A stretch of 17,732 nt of DNA, taken from assembly GCA_030596225.1 (NCBI GenBank), contig JAUVKO010000010.1, positions 1 to 17,732 on the forward strand, read 5' to 3'. Both the position numbers and the translations under genes were made by a program. Under the pieces are notes generated by a model. That model had not been told where the DNA came from, ran no database searches, and worked only from the letters and a program-made list of their open reading frames with translations. The DNA is from Fidelibacterota bacterium (GTDB lineage Bacteria; Fidelibacterota; UBA8477; JABMPR01). Of the stretch, positions 7,717-15,820 are shown piece by piece (position 1 is the stretch's first letter; each line of letters opens with the position of its first letter).

Positions 7717-8901
7717 ATGAATCAATTAACTTTAAATAATACTGAAATCGAAATTATTGACTTCCCTGAGCCAAAAGAAATAATTCTGCCAGTTAGAAGA
7801 TATGATGGGAAAGAAAAAGCATTAAAGATCAAAGACGGTACTCGTCTGGTGACTGGTGAACAGATTATTCCAGGACTGGTTTCTACTGTTACAGGCACAG
7901 TTGCAGGTGTTGAAGGTTTAGCCTTTCCCGATGGAGATTATACGGTTCTGCGGATCGAAGTTGAAGGAAAAGATGAGTTAAGTGAGCATGTTAAAAGTGA
8001 ACCTGAATATTTAAAAAAGGACCCCGCAAAGCTATTACGTCTTCTCAACCAGGCTAATCTGAAACTATCAAGTAAGTTGTCAGATATCAAAACAGTGATT
8101 GTCAGTGCGGTTGATCCGGATCCGCCGGCAGTAATACAACAACAGTTGTTTAGAGAAAATGAAGAGCTTATACGCGAAGGATTAGAATTAATAAAGCATA
8201 TCACCGGGGCAGAAAGAGTAGTTCTGGCAGTTTCTGGTGAACAATCTGATCTGGCAAAAAAAGTTGCCGGGGGAATTGCTGAGATAAAATTAATTAAGTC
8301 CAAATATCCCCATAGTTTGCCGGAAATTATCGCAAATGATATTGTTGATTCCGATCATTCCGACCAAATTGGTTTTTTAAGTATTGAAAAACTGCTCTCC
8401 GCCGTTTTAGCATTAAAAGAGGGGTTACCTGCAGTCTATAAAACGGTTTCAATTATTAGTAAGAACGGTGTTGTTAATTATAAAGTCAGAATTGGAACTC
8501 TACTTAAAGAGTTATTGAAAGACATTCCTATTGCCGACAATGCCAAAATTATTCTTGGAAGTCCTCTGAGAGGCGATTCATGTTACACAACAGATATTCC
8601 TGTTACCGGTGACGTAGATATGATCTATGTTCAGGATTCTTCAGAAGTATATCGCTTTCAGAATCAACAGTGTATAAACTGCGGTAGTTGTGTCGAGGTC
8701 TGTCCGTTAGACCTGCCAGTGAACCTGATTGGCCGTTATGCTGAATTTTCAATCTTTGATAAATGCCGGGATCTTGATATTGAAAGCTGCCTGGAGTGTG
8801 GCTTATGTGCCTACCATTGCCCGGCTGGTAGATCTCTTATACAATTGATACGTTTGGCAAAGAAAGAGCTTACTACACAAAATTTAATGACAGCAGAATA
8901 A
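7717..8901 (+). CDS. rnfC: RnfC-like subunit lacking visible NADH/FMN-binding motifs
   Basis: A 394-residue peripheral subunit of the Rnf ion-translocating ferredoxin oxidoreductase. An N-terminal barrel-sandwich region (about 20-80), an SLBB-like region (about 244-310) and two C-terminal [4Fe-4S] motifs are recognisable: C319/C322/C325/C329 and C358/C361/C364/C368, the latter followed by a PAGRSLIQLIRL stretch typical of RnfC. The middle (about 105-215), where RnfC normally has the Gly-rich GGAGFPT motif and an ECEPYLT loop for FMN/NADH, has neither: the matching places read NQANLKLSSK and VDPDPPAV. So this subunit probably keeps electron-transfer clusters but not NAD chemistry. A TTG at 7699 adds six codons; I prefer the ATG at 7717, with GGGAA about 9 bases upstream. 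The gene follows the octaheme cytochrome and precedes rnfD by 25 bp. Confidence 0.88.
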   Translation: MNQLTLNNTEIEIIDFPEPKEIILPVRRYDGKEKALKIKDGTRLVTGEQIIPGLVSTVTGTVAGVEGLAFPDGDYTVLRIEVEGKDELSEHVKSEPEYLKKDPAKLLRLLNQANLKLSSKLSDIKTVIVSAVDPDPPAVIQQQLFRENEELIREGLELIKHITGAERVVLAVSGEQSDLAKKVAGGIAEIKLIKSKYPHSLPEIIANDIVDSDHSDQIGFLSIEKLLSAVLALKEGLPAVYKTVSIISKNGVVNYKVRIGTLLKELLKDIPIADNAKIILGSPLRGDSCYTTDIPVTGDVDMIYVQDSSEVYRFQNQQCINCGSCVEVCPLDLPVNLIGRYAEFSIFDKCRDLDIESCLECGLCAYHCPAGRSLIQLIRLAKKELTTQNLMTAE

Positions 8902-8926
8902 AAAATATCCAGGAAAAGAATATTCT

Positions 8927-9883
8927 ATGAAATTAATTGTCTCAAGTCCACCTCACTGGCATAATGACTCGAATGTCTCAAAGGTCCATTTTTTTCTCAT
9001 TCTGGCTCTTCTGCCGGTTGCGGTATTTAGCGTTTTTACCTATGGAATGCACGCAGCAAGGGTCATTTCTGTTGCCATCTCAACGGCAGTGATAAGTGAA
9101 ATATTAATCCGTCGACTTTTTAGAAAACCCGCATCCATTGAAGATGGAAGTGCAATCTTTGCTGGTCTTTTATTTGCTCTGATAATGCCCGCCAGTGCAC
9201 CATATTGGCTGATAATCTCTGGTACTTTCCTCGGAATCCTTGTTGGCAAAGAAATATTTGGCGGCTTGGGCTGTTACCCATTTAACCCTGTAATTGTAGG
9301 CTGGGCTCTTTCGAAAATTTCGTGGCCAAATTATTTTAATTATGATCTTGCTTCCGCAGAATACAATTTGAATTTTGATTTTCGTTATCCTCTATACTTA
9401 CTAAAAAAAGGGGGCGTTGAAACCATAGCTGATATTGGGCTGGTTGACCTTTTCTTCGGACAACAGGCCGGCGGGCTTGGAAGCGGCGCTGTATTTCTTT
9501 TATTACTTGGGGGACTATTTGTTATATACAAGGGTGTTTATAGCTGGGAAACGCCTGTTTCCTTTGCTGCCGGCATGGTCTTCATGTCAACAATATTCTG
9601 GCTTGTTAATGCTGATATGTATGCCAATCCCCTGTTTCATCTTTTAACAGGAAATGCTATGATCGGAATATTTTTTCTGGCCACCGATTTTTCCAGTTCT
9701 CCCTTTACCAAATGGGGGAAAATTGTGTTTGGGTTAAGTATTGGAATTTTAACTATAATCCTGAGAGCCTGGAGTAATTATCCGGATGGAGTCTTTTTCG
9801 CGATTCTCATCATGAACCTGTTTACACCATTGCTGGATAGAATTAATAAAAAACCAACAACAGCTAAAGTGATAATGCTATAA
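8927..9883 (+). CDS. rnfD: RnfD-like membrane subunit with altered FMN-attachment site
   Basis: A 318-residue polytopic inner-membrane subunit of the Rnf/Nqr B-D family, with about 8-10 hydrophobic helices. Family signatures are present: EDGSAIFAGLLFAL (72-85), GGLGCYPFNP (112-121), a LLLLGGL stretch near 191-197, ATDFSSSP (about 257-264), and a C-terminal YPDGVFFAILIMNLFTPLLD-type segment. Where the family has SGATPL, carrying the Thr to which FMN is attached by a phosphoester, this protein has DFRYPL (151-156), placing Tyr154 at the Thr position. It may therefore lack covalent FMN. Normal start with AGGAA upstream, 25 bp after rnfC and 10 bp before rnfG. The family call is firm. Loss of FMN is inferred from one motif, and alignment there depends on the following PL-LLK residues. 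Confidence 0.88.
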   Translation: MKLIVSSPPHWHNDSNVSKVHFFLILALLPVAVFSVFTYGMHAARVISVAISTAVISEILIRRLFRKPASIEDGSAIFAGLLFALIMPASAPYWLIISGTFLGILVGKEIFGGLGCYPFNPVIVGWALSKISWPNYFNYDLASAEYNLNFDFRYPLYLLKKGGVETIADIGLVDLFFGQQAGGLGSGAVFLLLLGGLFVIYKGVYSWETPVSFAAGMVFMSTIFWLVNADMYANPLFHLLTGNAMIGIFFLATDFSSSPFTKWGKIVFGLSIGILTIILRAWSNYPDGVFFAILIMNLFTPLLDRINKKPTTAKVIML

Positions 9884-9893
9884 AGGGTAAATC

Positions 9894-10466
9894 ATGAAAG
9901 AATTAGTAAAAATGGTTGTCGTCCTTACAACCATTGCGACAGTATGTGGATTTCTCCTGGCTGCTGTTAGGGCTGGAACATAAAAGCAAATTACAGTACA
10001 AATTTTATTCTATGTACAGGGACCTGCACTGGAGAGAGTTCTTAACACTTCTACAAATGATTATCTAAAGGACAGACGCACAGTAGCAGCAAGTCAGGCA
10101 GAAAAACTTGTTTTTGTCGGTAAAAAAGATGGCGAACCATGGGCAATCGCATATGAAACAAAGGGGTCTGGATATGGTGGGGATGTTGGGGTAATGGTCG
10201 GCTATGATATGCAAAAGGATATCATTACCGGAATTGATATTTTAACCCATTCAGAAACACCGGGCTTGGGTGCCAGAGTTACTGAGCCAATGTTCAAGGA
10301 TAATTTTAATGGCCGACAGCTTAACGCAAACTTTTCTGTAAAACAGGATGCTGGTATTATCGATGGAGTGTCAGGAGCAACAATCACTTCCAGGGCGGTT
10401 TGTTCTGCTGTAGTAGAAAGTGTAAAACTATATCCTGAAATTAAAAAAGAAATTCAAAATAAATAA
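9894..10466 (+). pseudogene. rnfG: RnfG, full-length frame interrupted by in-frame TAA at 9981-9983
   Basis: From the ATG at 9894 the frame encodes the expected RnfG N-terminal anchor (about residues 4-26) and then meets TAA at codon 30. The same frame then continues without further stops to codon 190, giving the normal RnfG domain with the FMN-attachment motif SGATITS (160-166, FMN on Thr163). The total length fits intact RnfG. No start codon with a ribosome site follows the TAA before the ATG at codon 101 (10194), so the soluble domain would need read-through. A one-base change (for example from GAA, CAA or AAA) explains the break. TAA ends several neighbours, so reassignment is unlikely. 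Choices: nonsense mutation, sequencing error, or programmed read-through. RnfG normally passes electrons via FMN on the periplasmic side of Rnf. Confidence 0.85.
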
Positions 10467-10485
10467 ATCTGAAGGCATATACTAA

Positions 10486-11085
10486 ATGGCTAAGAGTAAA
10501 ACGATTGTCAGCGAATTCACCAAAGGTTTTTGGGAGATATTACCACCTTTTCGGTTAGTACTGGGTCTTTGTCCAATACTGGCTGTAACCAAAGCAGCCG
10601 AAAATGGAATCGGGATGGGAATTGCCACTACATTTGTTCTGTTTTTCTCAAACATTATCATTTCTTCAATAAAAACATTAATCCCCAAAAAGGTTCGTAT
10701 TGCCTCCTATATCCTGATTATTGCTACTTTTGTAGTGATAGTTGAATTACTAATGCAGGCCTATTTTTACTCAATTTATGAGAAGCTTGGCATTTTTATT
10801 CCCCTGATTGTGGTCAATTGCATCATTCTAGGAAGAGCAGAAGCATTTGCATCAAAGAATCCCGTCTTTCTCTCAGCAGCAGATGGACTGGGAATTGGGC
10901 TCGGTTTTACATTATCACTCTTTTTGATTTCTTCCATAAGGGAAATCCTGGGCGCTGGAACCATTTTTGGCAAGTACATAATGTGGGATTCATATGAGCC
11001 TCTCGCATTTATGATAGAAGCACCGGGCGCCTTTATTTGTCTGGGGTTTCTGCTGGCTATAATGAATTTAATCCCCAAAAAGTAA
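10486..11085 (+). CDS. rnfE: RnfE membrane subunit of the Rnf complex
   Basis: A 199-residue polytopic subunit (about six helices) of the Rnf/Nqr D-E family. With RnfA it forms the antiparallel pair that holds the intramembrane [2Fe-2S] cluster. The two expected Cys are present: C29 in LGLCPILAVTKA and C112 in NCIILGRAEAFASKN, which is the most family-specific stretch. The length is normal. It starts 19 bp after rnfG, with GAAGG upstream, and ends 13 bp before rnfA, consistent with one transcript. Nothing is missing or unusual. Confidence 0.95.
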   Translation: MAKSKTIVSEFTKGFWEILPPFRLVLGLCPILAVTKAAENGIGMGIATTFVLFFSNIIISSIKTLIPKKVRIASYILIIATFVVIVELLMQAYFYSIYEKLGIFIPLIVVNCIILGRAEAFASKNPVFLSAADGLGIGLGFTLSLFLISSIREILGAGTIFGKYIMWDSYEPLAFMIEAPGAFICLGFLLAIMNLIPKK

Positions 11086-11098
11086 ACGGGAGCTATAA

Positions 11099-11686
11099 AT
11101 GGAAATTATTGTACTGGCTATTAATGCAATATTGGTTAAAAATATTTTACTGGCCCAATATCTCGGGAATTGTCCCTTCATGGGGGTTTCGAAAAAAATG
11201 GAGACTGCGATGGGAATGGGCATTTCGGTAATGTTTGTGATGACTTTTGCCACTAGTTTCACTTGGTTATTTCACCATTTTTTTCTGATACCAATGCATA
11301 TCGAATACTTGCAGACAATCGTTTTTATCCTGGTGATTGCAGCTCTAGTTCAACTGTTGGAAATGGTTATGAAAAAGGTGATGGCTCCTCTATACAATTC
11401 GCTTGGTATTTTCCTGCCATTGATCACCACTAACTGTGCCATTTTGGGTGTGGCTGTTCTTGTTGTCAGGAAAGAACTCAGTTTTATGGATAGCGTGTTT
11501 TTCGCTCTTTTTTCTGCAGTCGGATTTACACTCGCGATTGTTCTTTTTGCCGGAATACGGGAACGCTTTGAAATATCATTTATTCCCAAAGCATTTCAGG
11601 ATACTGCCATCGCGCTTGTTACTGCAGGCATAATGGCTCTGGCTTTTTTCGGTTTCATTGGAATTGATAGTGCTCTTAAAATTTGA
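11099..11686 (+). CDS. rnfA: RnfA membrane subunit of the Rnf complex
   Basis: A 195-residue polytopic subunit (about six helices), partner of RnfE in the inner membrane. The two Cys that co-ligate the intramembrane [2Fe-2S] cluster are visible: C25 in LGNCPFMGVSK and C113 in TTNCAILGVAV. The LLAQYLGNCPFMGV stretch and length are typical of RnfA. GGGAG precedes the ATG. It lies 13 bp after rnfE and 30 bp before rnfB, so co-transcription is expected. No anomaly seen. Confidence 0.95.
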   Translation: MEIIVLAINAILVKNILLAQYLGNCPFMGVSKKMETAMGMGISVMFVMTFATSFTWLFHHFFLIPMHIEYLQTIVFILVIAALVQLLEMVMKKVMAPLYNSLGIFLPLITTNCAILGVAVLVVRKELSFMDSVFFALFSAVGFTLAIVLFAGIRERFEISFIPKAFQDTAIALVTAGIMALAFFGFIGIDSALKI

Positions 11687-11716
11687 ACTTGAACCCTGTA
11701 GGATTGTGAGATCATA

Positions 11717-13735
11717 ATGATTAGTGTAACCTTATTTCTTTTAGGCTTGGGTTTTACAGCCTCAGTACTACTGGCCATTACTGCAAAGGTTTTCTACGTA
11801 TATGAAGACCCCTTAATTGAAAAGGTGGAAGAATCCCTGTTGGGAGCAAATTGCGGTGGTTGTGGATATGCTGGATGCGGTGCAGCTGCAAAGGCTGTTG
11901 TTGCAGGTGAAGCCAAAGTAGAAGTATGTACAGCTGGTGGATTTGAGATTGCTCAGAATGTGGCTCTGGTAATGGGGCAGACAGTTGAAGAAAAAGAACC
12001 TGAAATCTCAGGCTGTGGTTGTACCTACGGTACTCAGGATTCAGATCTCAAATATACATATGATGGTGTTCCGGATTGCCGGGCTGCAGTACTTCTATTT
12101 GGGGGCAGCAAAGAATGTGATATAGGTTGTCTAGGGTTGGGTACCTGCGTAAGGGCATGTCCTTTTGATGCACTTTCAATGGGGCCAAATAATTTACCCC
12201 TCGTTGATAAAGAAAAATGTGTTGCCTGTGGTATCTGTGTTGAAGTTTGCCCCAAGGACATTATAACGCTGACATCGGCAACTAAAAGAATTCTGGCTGA
12301 TCAGAAAACGAGTGAGTGTACTGCTCCTTGCCAGCGATCCTGCCCAGCCGAGATTGATATTCCTGAATATATTCGACAGATATCTGCCGGTAACTATCAT
12401 GATGCGGTTACTGTAATTAAGGAAAAAAATCCCTTCCCCCTCATTTGTGGCTGGATCTGTCCTGCTCCATGCGAGGTCGCCTGCCGTAGAAATCTTATCG
12501 ATCAACCGGTTACAATAAATGGTCTGAAAAAATTTGTTTCAACTTATGATATGGAAAACGGCTTGCGGGATTTGCCCTACATTCCTGATGGTTCAGGTAA
12601 AAAGATTGCTGTTATCGGAGGTGGTATAGAAGGTTTAACTGCCGCTTATTATCTGAGACGGCTGGGTCATAGCCCAACTGTACTGGAAGCAACAAATAAG
12701 CTGGGTGGAATATTACGTAACGTAATATCAGAAGATCGTTTGCCGAGAGAAGTGCTGGATTGGGAGATCGAGGGAATTCTGGAAATGGGCATTGAAGCTC
12801 GCACTGAAACACAAATCGGGAAAGACTTTTCGTTTGAATCATTATTCTCTGAGAATTTTGACATGATTCTATTGACAACAGGAGGATGGGACAGCAAACA
12901 GATATTAGGTGGGAAACAATTTGGAGATGGTCCTATTCCCAACACAACACTACTCCTTGACTTTTTATATACAGCTCAGGACAATAAAAAACAACATAGC
13001 GCTAAAAAAGTTGTGATAGTTGGTGGTGGAAAAGCAGCATTGAAAGCCAGCCAGGTTTGTCTTGATAATGGTGCCAGCGATATTACCGTGATTTATCCAT
13101 TTGATAAATCAGAAGTGCTAAACAATAATATGAAACTGATTGAGTCTGACAACATTAACTACATATTCTCAGCCATACCTACAAAACTGCGTGGTAACGA
13201 TAATAACTTATCAGAAATTAGCATTAAAACACAATATGGCGATTTGGTGAATATACCGCTGGATTATTTAATAATCGGAGCTGGCCGCCTGCCGGAAATG
13301 ATGTTTAATAAAGAAGCTGACAATACATGGGAAGCAACTGAAATTCTGAAGGTGATTAAGGATGAGGCAAATCTGGGCCTTTTTGCCGTTTCTGAAGTGG
13401 GGCGTCATAGTGATTTTGCTGGTGTTGTTGTTGCTGTTGGCAGAGGTCGGAAAATGGCTAGAGCCTTGCAGCTTAAGATTGATGGCGAGCCAATTGGACC
13501 GGAGACGGATGTGATTACGGATGAAGATCTTCTGCAGAATATTTATCAAATCACAGATGCTGAAAACTTCAAGGCTGCCCGGATTAATTCTACTCCGGAG
13601 TATAACTTGACTGAAGAAGAAGCAAGCCAGGAGGCAGCAAGATGCCTTAATTGTGGTCTAATTTGTTATAGCAACAATTTGAATGACAGAAAAATACCGG
13701 CAAGCATCACTTATAAGGAATTTGATAAAGTATGA
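11717..13735 (+). CDS. rnfB: RnfB fused to a GltD/NfnB-like FAD- and NAD(P)-fold domain
   Basis: A 672-residue protein. Residues 1-28 are the RnfB membrane anchor. A four-Cys Fe-S domain follows (C46, C49, C54, C71), then the extended Cys region typical of cluster-rich RnfB (C121, C134, C138) and ferredoxin motifs (C144/C148 region; C168/C171/C174/C178). Next comes a GltD-type Fer4_20 domain (C201, C205, C209; C244, C248, C252, C256). A flavoprotein half has Rossmann motifs GGGIEG (301-306) and GGGKAA (436-441). The FAD-closing AGD motif of the family reads VSE (558-560), and the usual Tyr-Arg-Arg NADPH-phosphate contact reads YPF, so cofactor use is doubtful. RnfB normally takes electrons from ferredoxin in the cytoplasm; the fusion should add a second entry site. 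A C-terminal CLNC (643-646) remains. Its stop overlaps the next start by 4 bp (ATGA), implying translational coupling. Confidence 0.92.
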   Translation: MISVTLFLLGLGFTASVLLAITAKVFYVYEDPLIEKVEESLLGANCGGCGYAGCGAAAKAVVAGEAKVEVCTAGGFEIAQNVALVMGQTVEEKEPEISGCGCTYGTQDSDLKYTYDGVPDCRAAVLLFGGSKECDIGCLGLGTCVRACPFDALSMGPNNLPLVDKEKCVACGICVEVCPKDIITLTSATKRILADQKTSECTAPCQRSCPAEIDIPEYIRQISAGNYHDAVTVIKEKNPFPLICGWICPAPCEVACRRNLIDQPVTINGLKKFVSTYDMENGLRDLPYIPDGSGKKIAVIGGGIEGLTAAYYLRRLGHSPTVLEATNKLGGILRNVISEDRLPREVLDWEIEGILEMGIEARTETQIGKDFSFESLFSENFDMILLTTGGWDSKQILGGKQFGDGPIPNTTLLLDFLYTAQDNKKQHSAKKVVIVGGGKAALKASQVCLDNGASDITVIYPFDKSEVLNNNMKLIESDNINYIFSAIPTKLRGNDNNLSEISIKTQYGDLVNIPLDYLIIGAGRLPEMMFNKEADNTWEATEILKVIKDEANLGLFAVSEVGRHSDFAGVVVAVGRGRKMARALQLKIDGEPIGPETDVITDEDLLQNIYQITDAENFKAARINSTPEYNLTEEEASQEAARCLNCGLICYSNNLNDRKIPASITYKEFDKV

Positions 13736-15735
13736 GTACTATTCAAATAAACGGTCATACATATGAGTTTGAAGCAGGTGAGACAATTTTGGAGGTTGCT
13801 CGTAGGAATGGAATATATATTCCAACACTTTGCTATCTGAAGGACACTACCCCTACCGGAGCCTGCCGCATGTGCATTGTTGATGTCGAAGGTGGCCGGG
13901 GACCTGTAGCATCCTGTTCCACACCGGCTTCAGCTAAAATGGAAGTACACACAAACACAAAACGCATTCTGGCTGCGCGAAAACAAATTATCGAATTTTT
14001 ATTTATTTCAGGTAATCATAATTGTGCAATTCGTGGTGTATATCCCCAGGAATGGACAGATTATCAGCAGGATGTCAAGGAGTACGACAAAGCAGAAGAT
14101 ATTTGTGTTGCCTACGGTCAATGTGAACTTCAAGCTCTGGCATATAGATATCAGGTAACTGAAAGAACTCTGGACAGGATACCAACTCAATATCCTCTTG
14201 AAGAAGAAAACTCACTTATAGGACGTGACTTTTCACGCTGTATTCTTTGTGGCAAATGCGTCCAGGCTTGTAACAATATTCAGGTGAATAATGCCATATC
14301 ATATGGATATCGTGGAAATATTGCTAAAATTGTGGTTAAAGGCGATTTGGACCTCCCCGTTTCTGATTGTGTTTACTGCGGTGAATGCATTGAGGTTTGT
14401 CCTGTAGGTGCGTTGTTTGAGACAAAGAACCGCTATGACTCAAGAAAGTGGGAAGTAGAGCATATCCGCACAACCTGCTATTATTGTGGAGTTGGATGTC
14501 AGCTTGATCTTCACATAAAGGATGGTAAAATTGTAAAGGTTAAGGGGATTGAGAATTCAGAACCTAATCAAAGACGATTATGTTATAAGGGTCGTTTCGG
14601 ATATGATTTTCTTAATTCTCCAAAGCGTTTAACACAACCGAAAATTAGAAAAAATGGCAGCCTTGTCGAGTCATCATGGGATGAGGCTCTGGACTTGATA
14701 ATCTCAAAACTTAAGGATATAAAGCAGAAACATGGTGCCAACTCGATTGGATGTGTTGTTTCACCAAAAAACACCAATGAAGATCACTTTCAGACACAGA
14801 AATTTTTCAAAAGTGTAATAGCCACTGATAATGTTTTTCATTTTGAATCAGTAGCTCAAATAGGAATAGCTTATCCTGAATTAGCTAAAGCAGCATCAAT
14901 TGTTATTGTCGGGTCAGATATAACAAGAGAGAATCCAGTTGCGGCTACTTATGTGAAACAAGCAGTAAAAAGCGGAGCAAAATTGATTGTTGTTGATACC
15001 AGAGATACACAAATATCAAAATTTGCTGCTGTGCATTTAAATAATCTTGAAGGTCTCGAAAAAGAGATCGATGGTGAAACAATAATAATTCATGATCCTG
15101 CGTATGATATTTCAGGCCTTAAAAATATCACCAAACTGGAAACCCATTCCCTTAATAAACAGAATAACACCTTGGGTGCTGCTGTTATGGGAATTAAAGC
15201 CGGTGTAGATTTTGATATATCAAAATATAAATTCCTCTATTCAATGGGAGTTAGTGTTACAGAACGAAGTTCTCAAGAGTTTTTGGTCGTGCAGGATTTA
15301 TTTGCTGACGAGTCAAACGAAAATGCTGATGTTTTGCTCCCTGCTGCAGTCTGGGTTGAATACGATGGCACTTATATTAGTTCTGATAATCGTGTGAATC
15401 GGATTCGTAAAGCTGTTGACCCTCCGGGCTCAGCCAAACCAACATGGTGGATTGTTAAAGAACTGGCTAAGCGAATGGGGCAAAGCTGGGACGCAGAGGA
15501 TAGTCAAAGTATCTGGGAGCAGGAAATTATCACTAAGTATCCTAGTTTAAGCAGTATTGATTACGATTCATTAAATAATGATGGTGTTGTTGCTGATATC
15601 AAATTGGACTCACAGTCAATCCAGCCGCTGATTTACCCAGCGGGTATTGGTCAAGCGAATTATAACAAATATCTTTGTGAACAAAGTGATGGTCTCGAAG
15701 AAATAACGACTAGAATGTTTGATGAAGTAGAATAA
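13732..15735 (+). CDS. NuoG-like iron-sulfur scaffold derived from formate dehydrogenase alpha subunit, Mo active site absent
   Basis: A 667-residue cytoplasmic electron carrier. Cluster sites in order: [2Fe-2S] C34/C45/C48/C62; a His-Cys [4Fe-4S] site with H96, C98, C125, C131; two ferredoxin-type [4Fe-4S] sites (C170/C173/C176/C180 and C213/C216/C219/C223); and the molybdoenzyme N-terminal [4Fe-4S] site C249/C252/C256/C284. The rest matches FDH alpha (WDEALDLI at 316-323; a VVQD..ADVLLPAA..DGT block at about 519-547). But the Sec/Cys-His active-site segment is replaced by NVFHFESVAQ, about 200 residues of the middle are missing, and the C-terminal dinucleotide-binding domain is absent (FDH alpha is usually about 900 residues). 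It therefore probably wires electrons, as NuoG does, and does not oxidise formate. It overlaps rnfB by 4 bp, so it is probably made together with it. Confidence 0.85.
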   Translation: MSTIQINGHTYEFEAGETILEVARRNGIYIPTLCYLKDTTPTGACRMCIVDVEGGRGPVASCSTPASAKMEVHTNTKRILAARKQIIEFLFISGNHNCAIRGVYPQEWTDYQQDVKEYDKAEDICVAYGQCELQALAYRYQVTERTLDRIPTQYPLEEENSLIGRDFSRCILCGKCVQACNNIQVNNAISYGYRGNIAKIVVKGDLDLPVSDCVYCGECIEVCPVGALFETKNRYDSRKWEVEHIRTTCYYCGVGCQLDLHIKDGKIVKVKGIENSEPNQRRLCYKGRFGYDFLNSPKRLTQPKIRKNGSLVESSWDEALDLIISKLKDIKQKHGANSIGCVVSPKNTNEDHFQTQKFFKSVIATDNVFHFESVAQIGIAYPELAKAASIVIVGSDITRENPVAATYVKQAVKSGAKLIVVDTRDTQISKFAAVHLNNLEGLEKEIDGETIIIHDPAYDISGLKNITKLETHSLNKQNNTLGAAVMGIKAGVDFDISKYKFLYSMGVSVTERSSQEFLVVQDLFADESNENADVLLPAAVWVEYDGTYISSDNRVNRIRKAVDPPGSAKPTWWIVKELAKRMGQSWDAEDSQSIWEQEIITKYPSLSSIDYDSLNNDGVVADIKLDSQSIQPLIYPAGIGQANYNKYLCEQSDGLEEITTRMFDEVE

Positions 15736-15820
15736 TTATTCAATATGGATTATCAGTAAAGTCTCTGGATAGTATTAAGCGTATGGTTTTTAAATTATTT
15801 AAAGGGAAAGAATAAAGGCG

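Noticed and set aside
9894..10466. Frameshift as the cause of the broken rnfG
   Set aside because: Codon positions before and after the stop are in the same frame (9894 to 10194 is exactly 100 codons), so a substitution fits and an indel does not.
9894..10466. TAA reassigned as a sense codon
   Set aside because: TAA ends several intact neighbours at the expected family length, including the octaheme cytochrome, RnfC, RnfE and the NuoG-like gene.
13732..15735. Functional formate dehydrogenase alpha subunit
   Set aside because: No Sec or Cys-His active-site segment, and large parts of the molybdopterin domains are missing.
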